Shown here: positions 17,917 through 28,356 of the stretch, piece after piece
Layout: the number at the start of each line of letters is the position of its first letter
How positions within the stretch are numbered: the first letter of the stretch is position 1
NCBI GenBank assembly: GCA_036924085.1
Contig: JAVGWX010000007.1
Coordinates: forward strand, 74,043,948 to 74,107,947
DNA: 64,000 nucleotides
Reading direction: 5' to 3'
Source: Ariolimax columbianus
Taxonomy: Eukaryota; Mollusca; Gastropoda; Stylommatophora; Arionidae
Program-made: the position numbers and the translations under genes
Notes under the pieces: generated by a model
Database searches by the model: none
The model's input: only the letters and a program-made list of their open reading frames with translations
Told to the model about the DNA's origin: nothing

Positions 17917-19113
17917 ATGAGTTCTAGGATGAACGTAATGGAGGAGATAATGGACTTTGACAGCCCAGACACTTTCATGGACGAAGGCACTGTGTTCCGA
18001 AAAGGAACCCTGAAGATCACCGTCTCTGGCGAGATGTCAGCCAGTCTAAAGCCTCACGAGATGGCGAGTATCATGGCCGGACCAGTGGGCATTGGGCCCT
18101 CTGGAGTGATCGCCATATGTCGATTTGCGAACCCCCGAGTGTGGTATGTGCGGCTGACCCAGTCAGCCCACATACTACACTTTAAGAGCCTTCACGGCAA
18201 GAAAGTGGAGTGCATGACTCCGAAACTTTCCTTAAGCATCGAGCACCAGGAGCAGGAGAGGGAGAGAGGGATGCTCAACTGGGTGCCCGAAACAACAAAA
18301 CTGGAGTCGGTCAAGGCGGTGGTTAAAAGAATCACAAAAGACCAGAACGCCGAGGTGTTCCCCCAGAGGAACATCTCGGACAAGTGGGTCTTTGCCTACA
18401 AGAAGAGCAAAGTGGAGGTACCCCACTATGTAACCGTCAGATTCTTGAGTGGAGACGCCAAGCCAATAAGGCTATGGGTCACCATCGCCGGCCGCCGCAC
18501 TCCCTGTGAGTCATGCGGAGCAGAAACGCATTGGACGAGCCAATGCAACAAGAGAAGACGTCCAGAAATTATAAGAGAGGCTGAGCGACAGCCAAACCCA
18601 AAGCTAGCTGAAGCTCAGCCTCCACCACCTCCAGCCTGCCCACCTCCACCCTTCACCGAGGAGCATCCCGCCACCTCGGATGATGGGTACACCGAGGTGG
18701 ACCGAAAAAGAAAACGAAAGAGAAACTCGAGGAAGAGGAGTTCCTCTCCCCCTGCCACAAAAATGGGGACCGGAACCACACCGCCGCCCCCCGAAGAAAT
18801 GGCCCTAGAATGTGAGCCAGAGACCCTGCCAGAGCCCGTTCCGGAACCGGTCCCAGAACCGGGATCGGATTTGGCTCCAGAACCGTCACCGGAGCCGGAG
18901 CCGTCACCAGAGCCGTCGCCGGAACCGTCACCAGAGCCGTCACAGGAGCGGACAGACAGCGTTGGTCCGGTGTCCCCGCCAAGTCGGGACACCGACGACC
19001 AGATGTCTCCCATGCCCTCAGTAAGGCTGGAAGACATCAGCTCAGACGACGGCGACCCGGAGCGTCTGCTCTGGACAACAATGATGGACGGGCTGGAGCT
19101 GGGCAAGGACTGA
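17917..19113 (+). CDS. LINE ORF1 protein (RNA-binding, CCHC zinc knuckle)
   Basis: 398 codons. ORF1 proteins bind the element RNA and form the ribonucleoprotein that carries it to the nucleus. The N-terminal 190 residues have the feel of an RRM-like fold ([38 protein letters not shown]), followed by a zinc knuckle C197-x2-C200-x4-H205-x4-C210. Then come a proline-rich stretch (about 228-245), a basic cluster [11 protein letters not shown] (about 264-274, a likely nuclear signal) and an acidic tail of PEP/SPEP repeats (about 300-347). The first Met (17917) is used; another lies four codons on. The ORF is clearly GC-richer than ORF2. Assignment of function rests on position and the knuckle; I did not recognise an exact homologue. 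Confidence 0.85.
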   Translation: MSSRMNVMEEIMDFDSPDTFMDEGTVFRKGTLKITVSGEMSASLKPHEMASIMAGPVGIGPSGVIAICRFANPRVWYVRLTQSAHILHFKSLHGKKVECMTPKLSLSIEHQEQERERGMLNWVPETTKLESVKAVVKRITKDQNAEVFPQRNISDKWVFAYKKSKVEVPHYVTVRFLSGDAKPIRLWVTIAGRRTPCESCGAETHWTSQCNKRRRPEIIREAERQPNPKLAEAQPPPPPACPPPPFTEEHPATSDDGYTEVDRKRKRKRNSRKRSSSPPATKMGTGTTPPPPEEMALECEPETLPEPVPEPVPEPGSDLAPEPSPEPEPSPEPSPEPSPEPSQERTDSVGPVSPPSRDTDDQMSPMPSVRLEDISSDDGDPERLLWTTMMDGLELGKD

Positions 19114-19563
19114 GTAGTCACCCAACCACAAAAGGGATACTCGCGTCCTTGTCCAGCGGTCAATGTTGACAATTAACTTTGTTTGCAAAGACGCCTGGCA
19201 GGAGCCTCCACAGACTTCTAGAGACAAAAAACTTTGTGTGTGCGAATTTAGTATAGATGTGAATGTGTTTAAACGCGGTGGTGTGACTGTAACAAGTGTG
19301 TTAATTTATTGTTATCTGTGTTATTATTACCGTTACTATTATTATTATTATTATTATTATTACTATTATCCTTGTTATTATATGTCAGCAGTGCTCGCCC
19401 ACCCGAGTGGGCGACCATCGGATAATCCCCAAAAATTGTTGTTTTTTTTTTACATTGTTTTTTATTTTCGTATGTTTCCCCCCCATGTATTTCAGTATCC
19501 CCATCTGACCCTAGTCAGTGGAGAGCTGTTGCCCCGACAGGCCCAATACTTTGTATCCGTCCA
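19114..19563 (+). other. LINE inter-ORF spacer
   Basis: A 450-bp non-coding spacer with an ATT-triplet microsatellite (about 19323-19382) and a T-run near 19441. ORF2 must be reached by reinitiation or internal entry because the ORFs do not overlap. Confidence 0.8.
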
Positions 19564-22500
19564 ATGTCCACACTAAGTTCCATACACATTTTTTCTTTGA
19601 ATATTAACGGATTAAAACAGAAACAACAACACGTAGTCAACATAATAAAGAAATATAAACCGGATTTCATTTTTTTACAAGAAACACACATACACGAAAT
19701 CATACACGCAAAACAAATCACAACAACACTAGGCTTAAAAAATAGTTGGTTTAGTTTTGGACAACACACAGGCGTAGCCATTCTACAAACATCTGACGAA
19801 TGGATAGTCTCACATAGTCACAGGGATACAGAGGGCAGAATACAGATAGTACAGGTACACAATACACACGACAGTACAGACAAACACACTTTAATTAACA
19901 TTTACGCCCCAGCAAAACCTCTACAACAAACACCCTTCTATGAGAATCTAATAAAAACCATAGAACAACATTTTAAAAATCAAAACATGATACTTGCTGG
20001 GGATTTCAACTGCACACTAAGTAACTTAGACACATCACGTACACATACAAGTAAAACACGAACAACAAGTTTAGAAATAATGTTAGACAAAAATAACCTT
20101 ATAGACGCATACAGGAATACTTACCCTAATGGAACAGACACGACTCATACAACCCACTCACAGCACGGTACAACACACACTAGAATTGATAGGATTTACA
20201 CACCAAAAACATACACAGTTAATGAAATACACCACATAGACACAACCCCCTTTACAGACCACAAAGCAGTAGCTATTATAGTTAACGGCACACACATATC
20301 AAATAGTCACACACAATCACAACACTGGAAATTCAACAATTCACTACTTAATAACAACAAATTTGTAAAAACCATATCCAATTTAATAAGAGATCTCACA
20401 GAACACCTACCAGACACAGACCTAAACAGTTATTGGGATTTAATTAAAAGCACAATCAGGGACCGCACACAGACAATTTCAAAACAAATACACAGAAATA
20501 CAAAACGCAATAGACAGATCATTGAAGATGCTATAAAAATGACAAAATTAATTGATAAAAACTTACCCCAAATTCAACTTTTACAGGACGAACTAGACAA
20601 AATCGATAATTATAAACTACAAGGGGCCCAATTAAGAGCTAAAATACCAATACTTTTACAGGAAAACCCTACACAACAGTACCTAGCGGTAGAACAGAAC
20701 ATACAACGTTCACGACAAATACACAAAATCAAGGGACCAACAGGACAAATTTTAACTGAACCCCACGAAATACGACAGACCTTTCATGACTACTACACGA
20801 CGTTGTATTCTGCAGAGAATACCACGCACACTGAGTGCGGAAAATTTTCTGAGTATACAAAGCAGTTGAGTGACACAGACAGGGATGCCATTAGTACACC
20901 CCTGTCTTTAATTGACTTAAAAAACTCACTCGACTCCTTTCAGAAAAACAAAAGCCCAGGCTCTGACGGCTTGACCGTCGAGTTCTACATAACCTTCTTC
21001 GACAGTATTGGACCCACTCTTTTAAAAGTTTTAAATGAAGCATTTGAAACAGGCGAATTGCCAAATAGCCTTAACGAAGCTTACATTACACTGATCCCTA
21101 AACCGGACAGTGACAAGCTAGAGGCCAAAAACTACAGACCAATTTCTCTCCTGAACGTAGACTACAAAATTCTGACCAAAGCCCTCACACTAAAGATTAG
21201 ACCCTTTATGCAACATCTAGTACATAAAGACCAACAATGTAGCGTAAAGGATAGGAAAATCAGTAAACATGCACATTTCCTACGAGACATTATACAATAT
21301 ACAAGCGACAAAAACATACAAGCTGCAATCCTCTCAATTGACCAAGAAAAAGCTTTCGACAGAGTCTCACATTCTTTTCTCCACGAAATATTAAATAAAA
21401 ATAACATTGGGGAATACCTTACCAACTGGATAAAAATAATATATAAGAGACCCGAAAGCAAAATAATGATTAATCACCAGTTAACAGATAGTTTCTCCCT
21501 AACAAGATCAGTCAGGCAAGGGTGTCCGCTGTCCCCAACACTATATACCCTAGTGTTGGAGCCCCTATTAGAGAAGATTAGACAGGACCCAACAATAGTA
21601 GGGACCCATGTACCGGGGTCTGGGGAACAAAAATTAATAGCTTACGCGGACGATACCGCTTTCTTTCCATCCAATAGTAGATCAATTCAACAAATCCTAA
21701 ACACCTTCACACATTTCGGCACAGAAAGCGGATCCAAAATTAATATCCCCAAATCATCCATAATGGGGATTGGCAAGTGGACAAATAAATTCGATTTTCC
21801 ATTTCAATTAAATCAAGTAAACAAAATTAAAATATATGGAATAATATACCCTGCAAATCCACTTGACCCTAATAAAGAAATATGGGAGAAAATTACTGTT
21901 AATATTAAAAACATCCTCAAAAAATTTGAATACAAAATTACAACAATATTTGGGCGCAGTATAATAGTTAACTCAGTTATAATACCCAAAATAATATATG
22001 TCGCAAACATATTATGCCCACCCCTAACAACAATCAAAGAAATAAATAAAGCAGTTAGAAACTTCATATTCCGCAACACAATACATAATATCCAATCGAA
22101 AACATTAATGCAAGAAAAAAATCGAGGGGGGATCGCCCTACAAGACACAACAATTAAAATACAATCACTAAGAATAAAATTTGTACAAGAAATCATAAAA
22201 TACCCTAATGAATACCCACTATCCCATTATTATTTAGGACTAAGGATAACTAAATTATGCAAGTTAAATAACAATATCCCACATTGCTTTACAAAAATAC
22301 CAATGTTCTACAAACAATGCATTAGACACATTACAGGAAACGAAACATTACTCACACAAAAACCAGACACGATTTACAAAAAACTTATATTATTACAGGA
22401 ACCCCCACTTAAAGATAGAATTAAACGAGGATACGGGTACTTTATAACTAATTACACACATAACTTTTGTAATCTACACAACATTAAAGTATCACCACAC

Positions 22501-22923
22501 ATTAAAGAAGTTACTTACAGACTAATTTTCGGAACAACACCAATACGTAAACAAACTCAAACCCAGCTAGGACAAGTAACACAAAAATGCCATCTTTGCA
22601 ACAGAAACATACAAGAAACAGAAAACCATTTATTCTACCTTTGTAAAGTAGTCAGCACAACACTAGGTAAAATTAGACAAATAATGAGCAAATTTATTAA
22701 AATAAAAGTAGACATGTTTAGAGCCATAATGCTTCATACACTTCCATGGACAGACAGAGACACACAAAACAAACTCTTAACAATACTGGCAGAGTTCAGA
22801 TATTTAGCATGGACCTGTCGGTGCAGAGCTCTCTACCACGGGCACACTTTCAACCCAGGCAGTTTTCTATCTTTATTTATGGGGATGAGTAGGTTCTTTG
22901 CCCAGATGTTTCACGATCTGTGA
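19564..22923 (+). CDS. LINE ORF2 protein: APE endonuclease and reverse transcriptase
   Basis: 1119 codons, uninterrupted. The endonuclease (about 1-235) nicks target DNA; motifs seen are LNINGLKQ, LQETHI (E40), NIYAPAK, AGDFN (D147, N149), RIDRIY (D209) and FTDHK (D232, H233), so all catalytic positions are present. The reverse transcriptase (about 440-760) shows KNKSPGSDGLTVEFY, YITLIPKPDSD, NYRPISLLNVDYKI, DQQCSVKDRKIS, motif A SIDQEKAFD (D593), motif B VRQGCPLSPTLY and the active site YADD (Y694-D697). Near the C-terminus is C1009-x2-C1012-x9-H1022-x4-C1027, the Cys-His motif of the L1/Tx1 group. There is no RNase H domain. The coding strand is A-rich and C-over-G, unlike ORF1. Length and complete motifs suggest a functional enzyme; activity is inferred. 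Confidence 0.95.
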   Translation: MSTLSSIHIFSLNINGLKQKQQHVVNIIKKYKPDFIFLQETHIHEIIHAKQITTTLGLKNSWFSFGQHTGVAILQTSDEWIVSHSHRDTEGRIQIVQVHNTHDSTDKHTLINIYAPAKPLQQTPFYENLIKTIEQHFKNQNMILAGDFNCTLSNLDTSRTHTSKTRTTSLEIMLDKNNLIDAYRNTYPNGTDTTHTTHSQHGTTHTRIDRIYTPKTYTVNEIHHIDTTPFTDHKAVAIIVNGTHISNSHTQSQHWKFNNSLLNNNKFVKTISNLIRDLTEHLPDTDLNSYWDLIKSTIRDRTQTISKQIHRNTKRNRQIIEDAIKMTKLIDKNLPQIQLLQDELDKIDNYKLQGAQLRAKIPILLQENPTQQYLAVEQNIQRSRQIHKIKGPTGQILTEPHEIRQTFHDYYTTLYSAENTTHTECGKFSEYTKQLSDTDRDAISTPLSLIDLKNSLDSFQKNKSPGSDGLTVEFYITFFDSIGPTLLKVLNEAFETGELPNSLNEAYITLIPKPDSDKLEAKNYRPISLLNVDYKILTKALTLKIRPFMQHLVHKDQQCSVKDRKISKHAHFLRDIIQYTSDKNIQAAILSIDQEKAFDRVSHSFLHEILNKNNIGEYLTNWIKIIYKRPESKIMINHQLTDSFSLTRSVRQGCPLSPTLYTLVLEPLLEKIRQDPTIVGTHVPGSGEQKLIAYADDTAFFPSNSRSIQQILNTFTHFGTESGSKINIPKSSIMGIGKWTNKFDFPFQLNQVNKIKIYGIIYPANPLDPNKEIWEKITVNIKNILKKFEYKITTIFGRSIIVNSVIIPKIIYVANILCPPLTTIKEINKAVRNFIFRNTIHNIQSKTLMQEKNRGGIALQDTTIKIQSLRIKFVQEIIKYPNEYPLSHYYLGLRITKLCKLNNNIPHCFTKIPMFYKQCIRHITGNETLLTQKPDTIYKKLILLQEPPLKDRIKRGYGYFITNYTHNFCNLHNIKVSPHIKEVTYRLIFGTTPIRKQTQTQLGQVTQKCHLCNRNIQETENHLFYLCKVVSTTLGKIRQIMSKFIKIKVDMFRAIMLHTLPWTDRDTQNKLLTILAEFRYLAWTCRCRALYHGHTFNPGSFLSLFMGMSRFFAQMFHDL

Positions 22924-23247
22924 ATATTCTGGGCAGGACCTACGGACTGCCTGGGAGAAAAAATATAGATATATGTGGATTTTCGTACGAGCGAATGTGA
23001 ACGAGAATGTATGGTGTGTAAGTGAACACACGGGTACTAGGACGAGAATATTGATGTAAATAGTGTGTATGCTTGTACATGTGGATAAACGTGTATGCAT
23101 GAGTACCCATGTGTGTGGGAGAATCAGTAATGTATGGAAAGTTGTATGAAGAAGTGATGGATGTATGAAGATAAATGGTTTTTAGACAGAGATGCCTCTG
23201 TGTGAATGTATGCGTGTTTGTGTATACGAGTGTACATATATATGCAT

Positions 23248-23279
<32 letters not shown>

Positions 23280-23304
23280 CATTTTTTTTTTTTTTTTTTT
23301 TTGT

Positions 23305-23335
<31 letters not shown>

Positions 23336-23478
23336 AAATAACATGTAAAAAATGCATTATAATATTCATTTGATTGTTCTTTTGCTCTGGTTGCATTTTG
23401 TACAAAAACTCATTGAAAGTTAATGACCATATGTAAATACAAAATGCGCCATTGAAGCGGAAATAAAACCCTTAAAAT
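22924..23478 (+). other. LINE 3' UTR
   Basis: 555 bp. It holds a T-tract of about 50 bp (23249-23302, two interruptions) followed by GTT triplets (to about 23334). It ends with AATAAA (23462-23467) 11 bp before the target duplication. There is no poly(A) tail; the last bases are CCCTTAAAAT. This argues for 3'-end recognition by sequence rather than by poly(A). Confidence 0.85.
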
Positions 23479-23495
23479 CTTATATTCCGTGTGTG
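23479..23495. repeat. 3' target-site duplication of the Tx1-like LINE
   Basis: CTTATATTCCGTGTGTG, identical to 17812-17828. The following CTACTTTTAAATTG continues the sequence found after the single target copy in unit 2. Confidence 0.95.
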
Positions 23496-24280
23496 CTACT
23501 TTTAAATTGTTCAAGCTTGGATATGTAAAAGCAAATGTATGTAGACTTTTATGTTATAAATTTCTCTAACATACCATCTATAGATTGTTAATCTCATTGT
23601 AAATATCCAAATTTTAAACTGTACATTTTTTAGAACAGGACACCCATTACCATCATTTTAATAACACTAGCCATATGGAATCTTGCATGTTTACTGCTGG
23701 CTGAATATATGTAAAAATAATTTTCATAATGTGGCATAAGAAATACGTAAACATTAAATTGAACCTTATTCCATTGTGTGTTTGTTTCTTGTTTATTTCT
23801 TTATTTCACAAGACGCATAAGTTGCCATATTAACAAATGTAAACAAACAGATATTAAAGTACACATTCCTAAAGCCCAGGTATTGATAAAATTGCTCTTT
23901 GCTGTCACTCTGTGTATTTATGGTATATTCGAATACTGACACTATTAACATACACCAAATTGAAAGCATGGTAGTAATACATATCTTATTATTTTAAACA
24001 TACATTTTTGTACGAATGCACATATTTCTTTACGTTTGTGTGTGCGTGTGTGTACAACTGTGTAAAACCCTACAGTATTGACAGATTTCCAAAACTACTT
24101 ATTACGTACTGTTCCTACTGGCATTATAAATGCAGCTCAAGAATAGATTGCAAAACACCTTCGATTGGTTCTGTTGTTGTTGATTCATCCATTAAGCAAA
24201 TACATACACAGTAGGCGTTTAGCTTGTTTGAAAAGGCCAGTCTTTGCAAACCGTCGAAGGGTTTGAGAGTTGATAATGCT
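23496..24280. other. Unrecognised AT-rich flank, unit 1
   Basis: Sequence between the LINE and the satellite. AT-rich, with a short GTGTGC-type low-complexity patch near 24038-24052. A 68-codon frame (24008-24214, Cys-rich) has no recognised motif and is probably chance. Confidence 0.5.
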
Positions 24281-24379
24281 ATTGTGGTTAACATGTGGGT
24301 AGTAAGATTATATGTACGAACGTAAATATTGCTGTGTCACTGTGTGTGTTAACATATGGATAGCAAGATACTGTGTAGA

Positions 24380-24912
24380 AGATTAAAGCTTGGTGTCAGT
24401 CTGTTAATATGTTGATAGTGAGAAACTATATAGGACATTAAAGCTCTGCGTTAGACTGCTAACAAGCTTGCGGTTGGTGTGCTAACATGTGAATAGTAAC
24501 ATATCATGAAGAAGATTAAAGCTTGGTGTCAATCTGCTAAAATGTTGATAGTGAGATACTATGTAGGACATCGAAGCTCTGCGTTAGACTAATAACAAGC
24601 TTACGGTTGGTATGCTAACATGTAAATAGTAAAATATAATGTAGAAGATTAAAGATTGGTTTCAATCTGCTAATATGTTGATAGTGAGATACTATGTAGG
24701 ACATCGAAGCTCTGCGTTAGACTAATAACAAGCTTGTGGTTGGTGTGCTAACATGTTAATAGTAAAATATCATGTAGAAGATTAAAGATTGGTGTCAATC
24801 TACTAATATGTTGATAGTGAGATACTATGTAGGACATTAAAGCTGAGTGTTAGTCTACTAACATGTGGATAGTAAGATATATTCAAGACAGTAAATCTCC
24901 AAGTTGGTTTGC
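24380..24912. repeat. 133-bp higher-order satellite repeat, 4 copies
   Basis: The word GATTAAAG followed by CTTGGTGTCA or ATTGGTGTCA recurs at about 24381, 24514, 24647 and 24780, a constant 133-bp spacing. Each copy holds two 55-bp-type monomers plus a short extra segment containing AACAAGCTTG. This sub-array is more homogeneous than the surrounding satellite, so it expanded more recently. Confidence 0.85.
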
Positions 24913-25087
24913 ATCTGTTGATTTGTAAATAGTAAGACCTTATGTAAGAGATTTAAGCTCAGTATCTGACTCCTAACATGTGGATAGTAAGATAATATGT
25001 ACACCATTAAATCTTAGTGTCTATCTGTTAATATGTAGATAAAGAGATAATATGTAGGATATTAAAACTCAATTTTAGTCCTCTAGC

Positions 25088-25238
25088 GTGCAAAAATTCT
25101 TTATTCTTCTTTGCGTTCAGGATCCTTTGGTCATCTGCAAGCCAGTAATCATGATGCAGTCCATAATCTTTACCAGGAGATAGTGGCTGCACCATAGCTT
25201 TTGCCTCAGCTCTGCATTCTATGGTATCTCATTTCACT
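25088..25238 (-). mobile_element. Possible RNase H LINE scrap inside satellite, unit 1
   Basis: This stretch interrupts the satellite. On the minus strand it encodes IECRAEAKAMVQPLSPGKDY then GLHHDYWLADDQRILNAKKN. The CRAEAxAM motif matches the RAEAEALRDAAEAM of the RNase H region in the I/Nimb-like element, and the fragment ends in AAAGAAGAATAAAG, like the GAA tail. Short and diverged, so tentative. Confidence 0.4.
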
Positions 25239-26211
25239 AAAACACTGAAAGTAAAATGCTATGTAGAACACACATTTTGGTGTTGGTCTGTTAATTTATG
25301 GATTGTAGGTACTACGTAAGACTATAAAATTACATGGCGATCTACATATGTTGCCATGTGGATAGTAAAGTAATATGTAAGGTATCCAATCCTAGTATTG
25401 GTCAGTTATCAAATGGATTGAAAGATAATATTTAGGGTATCAAATCTTGGTGCTGGTCTGTTAACATGTGGAGGGTAAGATAATATGTAGGGTAGCAAAT
25501 CTTGGTGCTGGTCTGTTAACATGTGGGTGGTAAGATAATATGTAGGGTATCAAATCTCGGTGCTGGTCTGTTAACATGTGGATGGTAAAATAATATGTAG
25601 GGTATCCAATCTTGGTGCTGGTCTGTTAACATGTGGATGGTAAGATAATATTTAGTGTAACAAATCTTGGTGCTGGTCTGTAAACATGTAGATGGTAAGA
25701 TAGTATGTATAACAGTAAAGCTAAGTGTTCTTCTGGCATGGTGATTCAAAGATAAAATGTAGGGCATTGAAGCACAGTGTGGATCTATTAACATGTGATT
25801 AGTAGTATAATATGTACAACATTAACGGACATGGTCAGTTTTTTGAGAGGTGGAAAGTAAGATACTATGTGGGACAGTAGAGTTTGTTGTCCGTCTACTT
25901 ATTTTGTCCTGTGAATATCAAGATAATATAAAGGACATTGAACCACGGTGTGATTCTGTTTGCACTGTGATAGTCAAATAAAATAATTAAGTCTATTGCA
26001 TCTCTTTTTGGGGGGAAAGGAAGATACTTTTATTTTGGCGATAAGGCTCAGTGTGAGTTTGTTAATGTATTGATAGTAAAAATTTATTTAGAACATTACA
26101 GCTCGTTGTTGGTCTATTGACATGCGGACAGCAGGATGCTGTTTGGAAAATTTATTATTGGTTTCTGTTTGTTAACAAATGGAAGGTAACACACTTAATA
26201 GGACAGAAAAG

Positions 26212-26340
26212 CTCAGTGTTGGTCTGTTAATACATGTGAACTGTAAGATATTGTGTAGGACACATGTTCTCAGTGTTGGTCTGTTAATACATGTGAACTG
26301 CGAGACATTGTGTAGGACACGTGTTCTCTGTGTTGGTCTG
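26212..26340. repeat. 57-bp satellite variant, 2 copies
   Basis: Two near-identical consecutive monomers containing AATACATGTGAACTG, one with TAAGATATTGTGTAGG and the next with CGAGACATTGTGTAGG, each followed by ACAC and TGTTCTC. They differ from the general 55-bp monomer by a two-base-longer GTGAACTG segment. Confidence 0.75.
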
Positions 26341-27775
26341 TAAACATGATGATTAGTAAGATATTATGTATGACATTACAGCTCAGTGTTGATGTTTTAT
26401 CAAGGGGAAAGATAATATATACAACTTTACATCTTGGCTGTTATGCGTTAACATTTGAATATTAAGAAAATATGTAGGACATGAAAGCTCACTGTTCGTA
26501 TGCTAACAAGTGGATAGTACAATACTATGAGGTAAAGTAATGCTAGCTGTCATTCTGTTAACACGTAGATAGTAAGATTCTATGTAGGAAATTACTGCTC
26601 TGTGTTGGTATTTTGACCTGGGGATAGTAAGATACTATAAAGGACATTACAGATCAGTGTTGGTCTGTTAACAAGCGGAAAGTAAGATACTATGTAGGAC
26701 ATTACTACTCAGTTCTGGTCTGTTTACCTGGGAAAAAAATATACTATGTAGGACACCTATTCATGAGGTTGGTCTGTTTTCATGTGGATAGTGAGAACAT
26801 ATATACAACATTATTTCTCAGTTGATGTATATTAACATGTGGATATCAAGAAAATAAGTAGGACATGAAAGTTCACTGTCTGTGTGTTATGAAGTGGATA
26901 GTTTGATGTTATGTAGAAAAGTGAAGATTGCTTTCATTCTGTTATAACGTGTGGATAGTAAAACAATAGGTAGGACATTAAAGATTTGTGTCAGACTGCT
27001 ATCTTTGTACAGAAAGATAAAAATTAGGTCATTTAAGCTTTGTGTTAGTATGTTAACTTCTGGACAGTAAGATTACATGTAGGACATTAACAAATGGGAA
27101 TGGTTTGTAAACATGCAAACAGTTTAATGCTACATAGGACAATAAAACTCAGTGTCTGTCTGCTAACAGTTGTATAGTTAGATTCTATGTACGTTATCTA
27201 TGCCAAAAGCTCGGTTTTCGGCTATTAACATGCAAATTAGTAATGTACTATGTAGGACATTACAGCTTGTTGTCGGCCTGCTAAGATAGGGATAGTATGA
27301 TACTTTACAGGACAATTATCTTGGTGTCCATCTGTTAATATACAGACAGTAAGATACTACCTAGGACCTTAAAGCTCAGTGTTAGCCTTCATCTTTTGTC
27401 ATGCTGATACTAAGATACTATGTAGGAGATTAAAAATCAGATTTGGTCTGTTAAAGAGGCGTCAGTGAGATACTTTATAGGACCGTCAAGCTCAGTTTAG
27501 ATCTGTTAAAGTGGGATCAGTAAGATATTATGTAGGACAATAATACTTTTAGGTAGGTTTCTTAACATGGGGATTGTAAAATGCTATGCAGGACAGTAAA
27601 GTTAGGTGACTGTTCGTGTATGTTACTGTTGGGATACTCAGACAGTATGTTAATATTTAGACAGTAAGATGCTATGTATCGCATTAAATCTAAAGAATCG
27701 GTTGGTTATATGAGGACATTAAGATAATATATAGGACACTAAAGCTTAGTGTAATTCTGTTGACATGGAGACAGT

Positions 27776-28027
27776 TTTTTTGTTGTTTGTTTTGAGTTTG
27801 CCTCATTTCTCTAATCCCCAAGGTGGTGTACATTGTACTGTGGTTTTTATTTTGCGCCTGTCGGCTAAGTGCTACCAACTTCAGCATGCATTTTATGTAA
27901 GGGTCTGCTTCCTCTTGCATTTTCTAAGAATTCGCTTCCTTGGGGTAACGGCGCTGTGATGGGGATTGAACCCAGCACCTTTGGGTTTTGAGCCGTGCCA
28001 CTTAACCACTAGGCCACACCGTCCCCA
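27776..28027 (-). mobile_element. tRNA-derived SINE, unit 2
   Basis: Orthologous copy of the SINE at 186-450 at the same satellite position, so the insertion predates the tandem duplication. The target duplications are at 27764-27775 and 28026-28037. Its A-rich tail is 13 bp shorter and contains different C/A interruptions, the usual instability of a SINE tail. Confidence 0.85.
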
Positions 28028-28311
28028 TGGTGACAGTAAGATAATATGTAGGATATTAGCGAATAGCATCGGTCTGTTAACATTTAGATAGTAAGATTTT
28101 ATGTAGTACATTACAGCTTGCTATTAGGTCTGCTAACATTTAAAAAGAAAGATTTTATATTAGGACATTAGAGCTTGGTGTTAGTCTGTTGACATGGAGA
28201 CTGTAAAATGCTATGAATGACATTAAAACATGTGGATAGTACAATATCATGTAGGATAGCAAAGCTCAGAGTCCGGCTGATGACATGGGTACAGTAAGAT
28301 ATCTTCTTCGA

Positions 28312-28356
28312 AGTACGCTGTCAGGAATCAACGTGAATTTGTTGAAGAAGAAGAAG
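28312..28356 (-). mobile_element. 5'-truncated LINE 3' tip, unit 2
   Basis: Copy of the 725-780 fragment at the equivalent satellite position, between AGTAAGATA words. One small private change (TCAGGAATC in place of TCAGACATC). Confidence 0.65.

Larger units (their letters stand above)
17829..23478 (+). mobile_element. Full-length Tx1-like LINE with two intact ORFs
   Basis: A 5650-bp non-LTR retrotransposon with a short 5' UTR (17829-17916), ORF1 (17917-19113), a 450-bp inter-ORF spacer with an ATT microsatellite, ORF2 (19564-22923) and a 3' UTR to 23478. Perfect 17-bp target duplications and the empty target in unit 2 fix both ends to the base. Both ORFs are free of stops. The two-ORF plan, the CCHC ORF1, the APE endonuclease, the DQQCSVK and YADD RT motifs and the CCHC at the ORF2 end fit the L1/Tx1 group, with Tx1 more likely than L1 proper. 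It is the youngest element in the window. Confidence 0.93.
1..27590. repeat. Tandem ~22-kb repeat, unit 1 (with LINE insertion)
   Basis: The first bases of the window recur at 27591 and again at 49425, and the order of every recognisable landmark (SINE, poly-C run, ATC and GAA microsatellites, LINE fragments, satellite) repeats after each of these points. This copy is longer than unit 2 by 5756 bp; 5667 bp of that is the Tx1-like LINE plus one target-site copy, the rest being satellite and microsatellite length changes. Unit 1 also carries private small changes: loss of one 26-bp minisatellite copy near 7340, loss of 9 bp near 5692, and frameshifts in the I/Nimb-like LINE near 8335 and 10243. 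The choice of position 1 as the unit start is arbitrary because the junction lies inside satellite. Confidence 0.95.

Noticed and set aside
18615..19172. 185-codon minus-strand ORF rich in GSG repeats
   Set aside because: It is the reverse complement of the PEP-repeat part of LINE ORF1; codon structure and position show that the plus strand is the coding one.
24008..24214. 68-codon Cys-rich ORF resembling a small secreted peptide
   Set aside because: No recognisable signal peptide pattern with cleavage site and no family-like Cys spacing; it lies in AT-rich low-complexity DNA.
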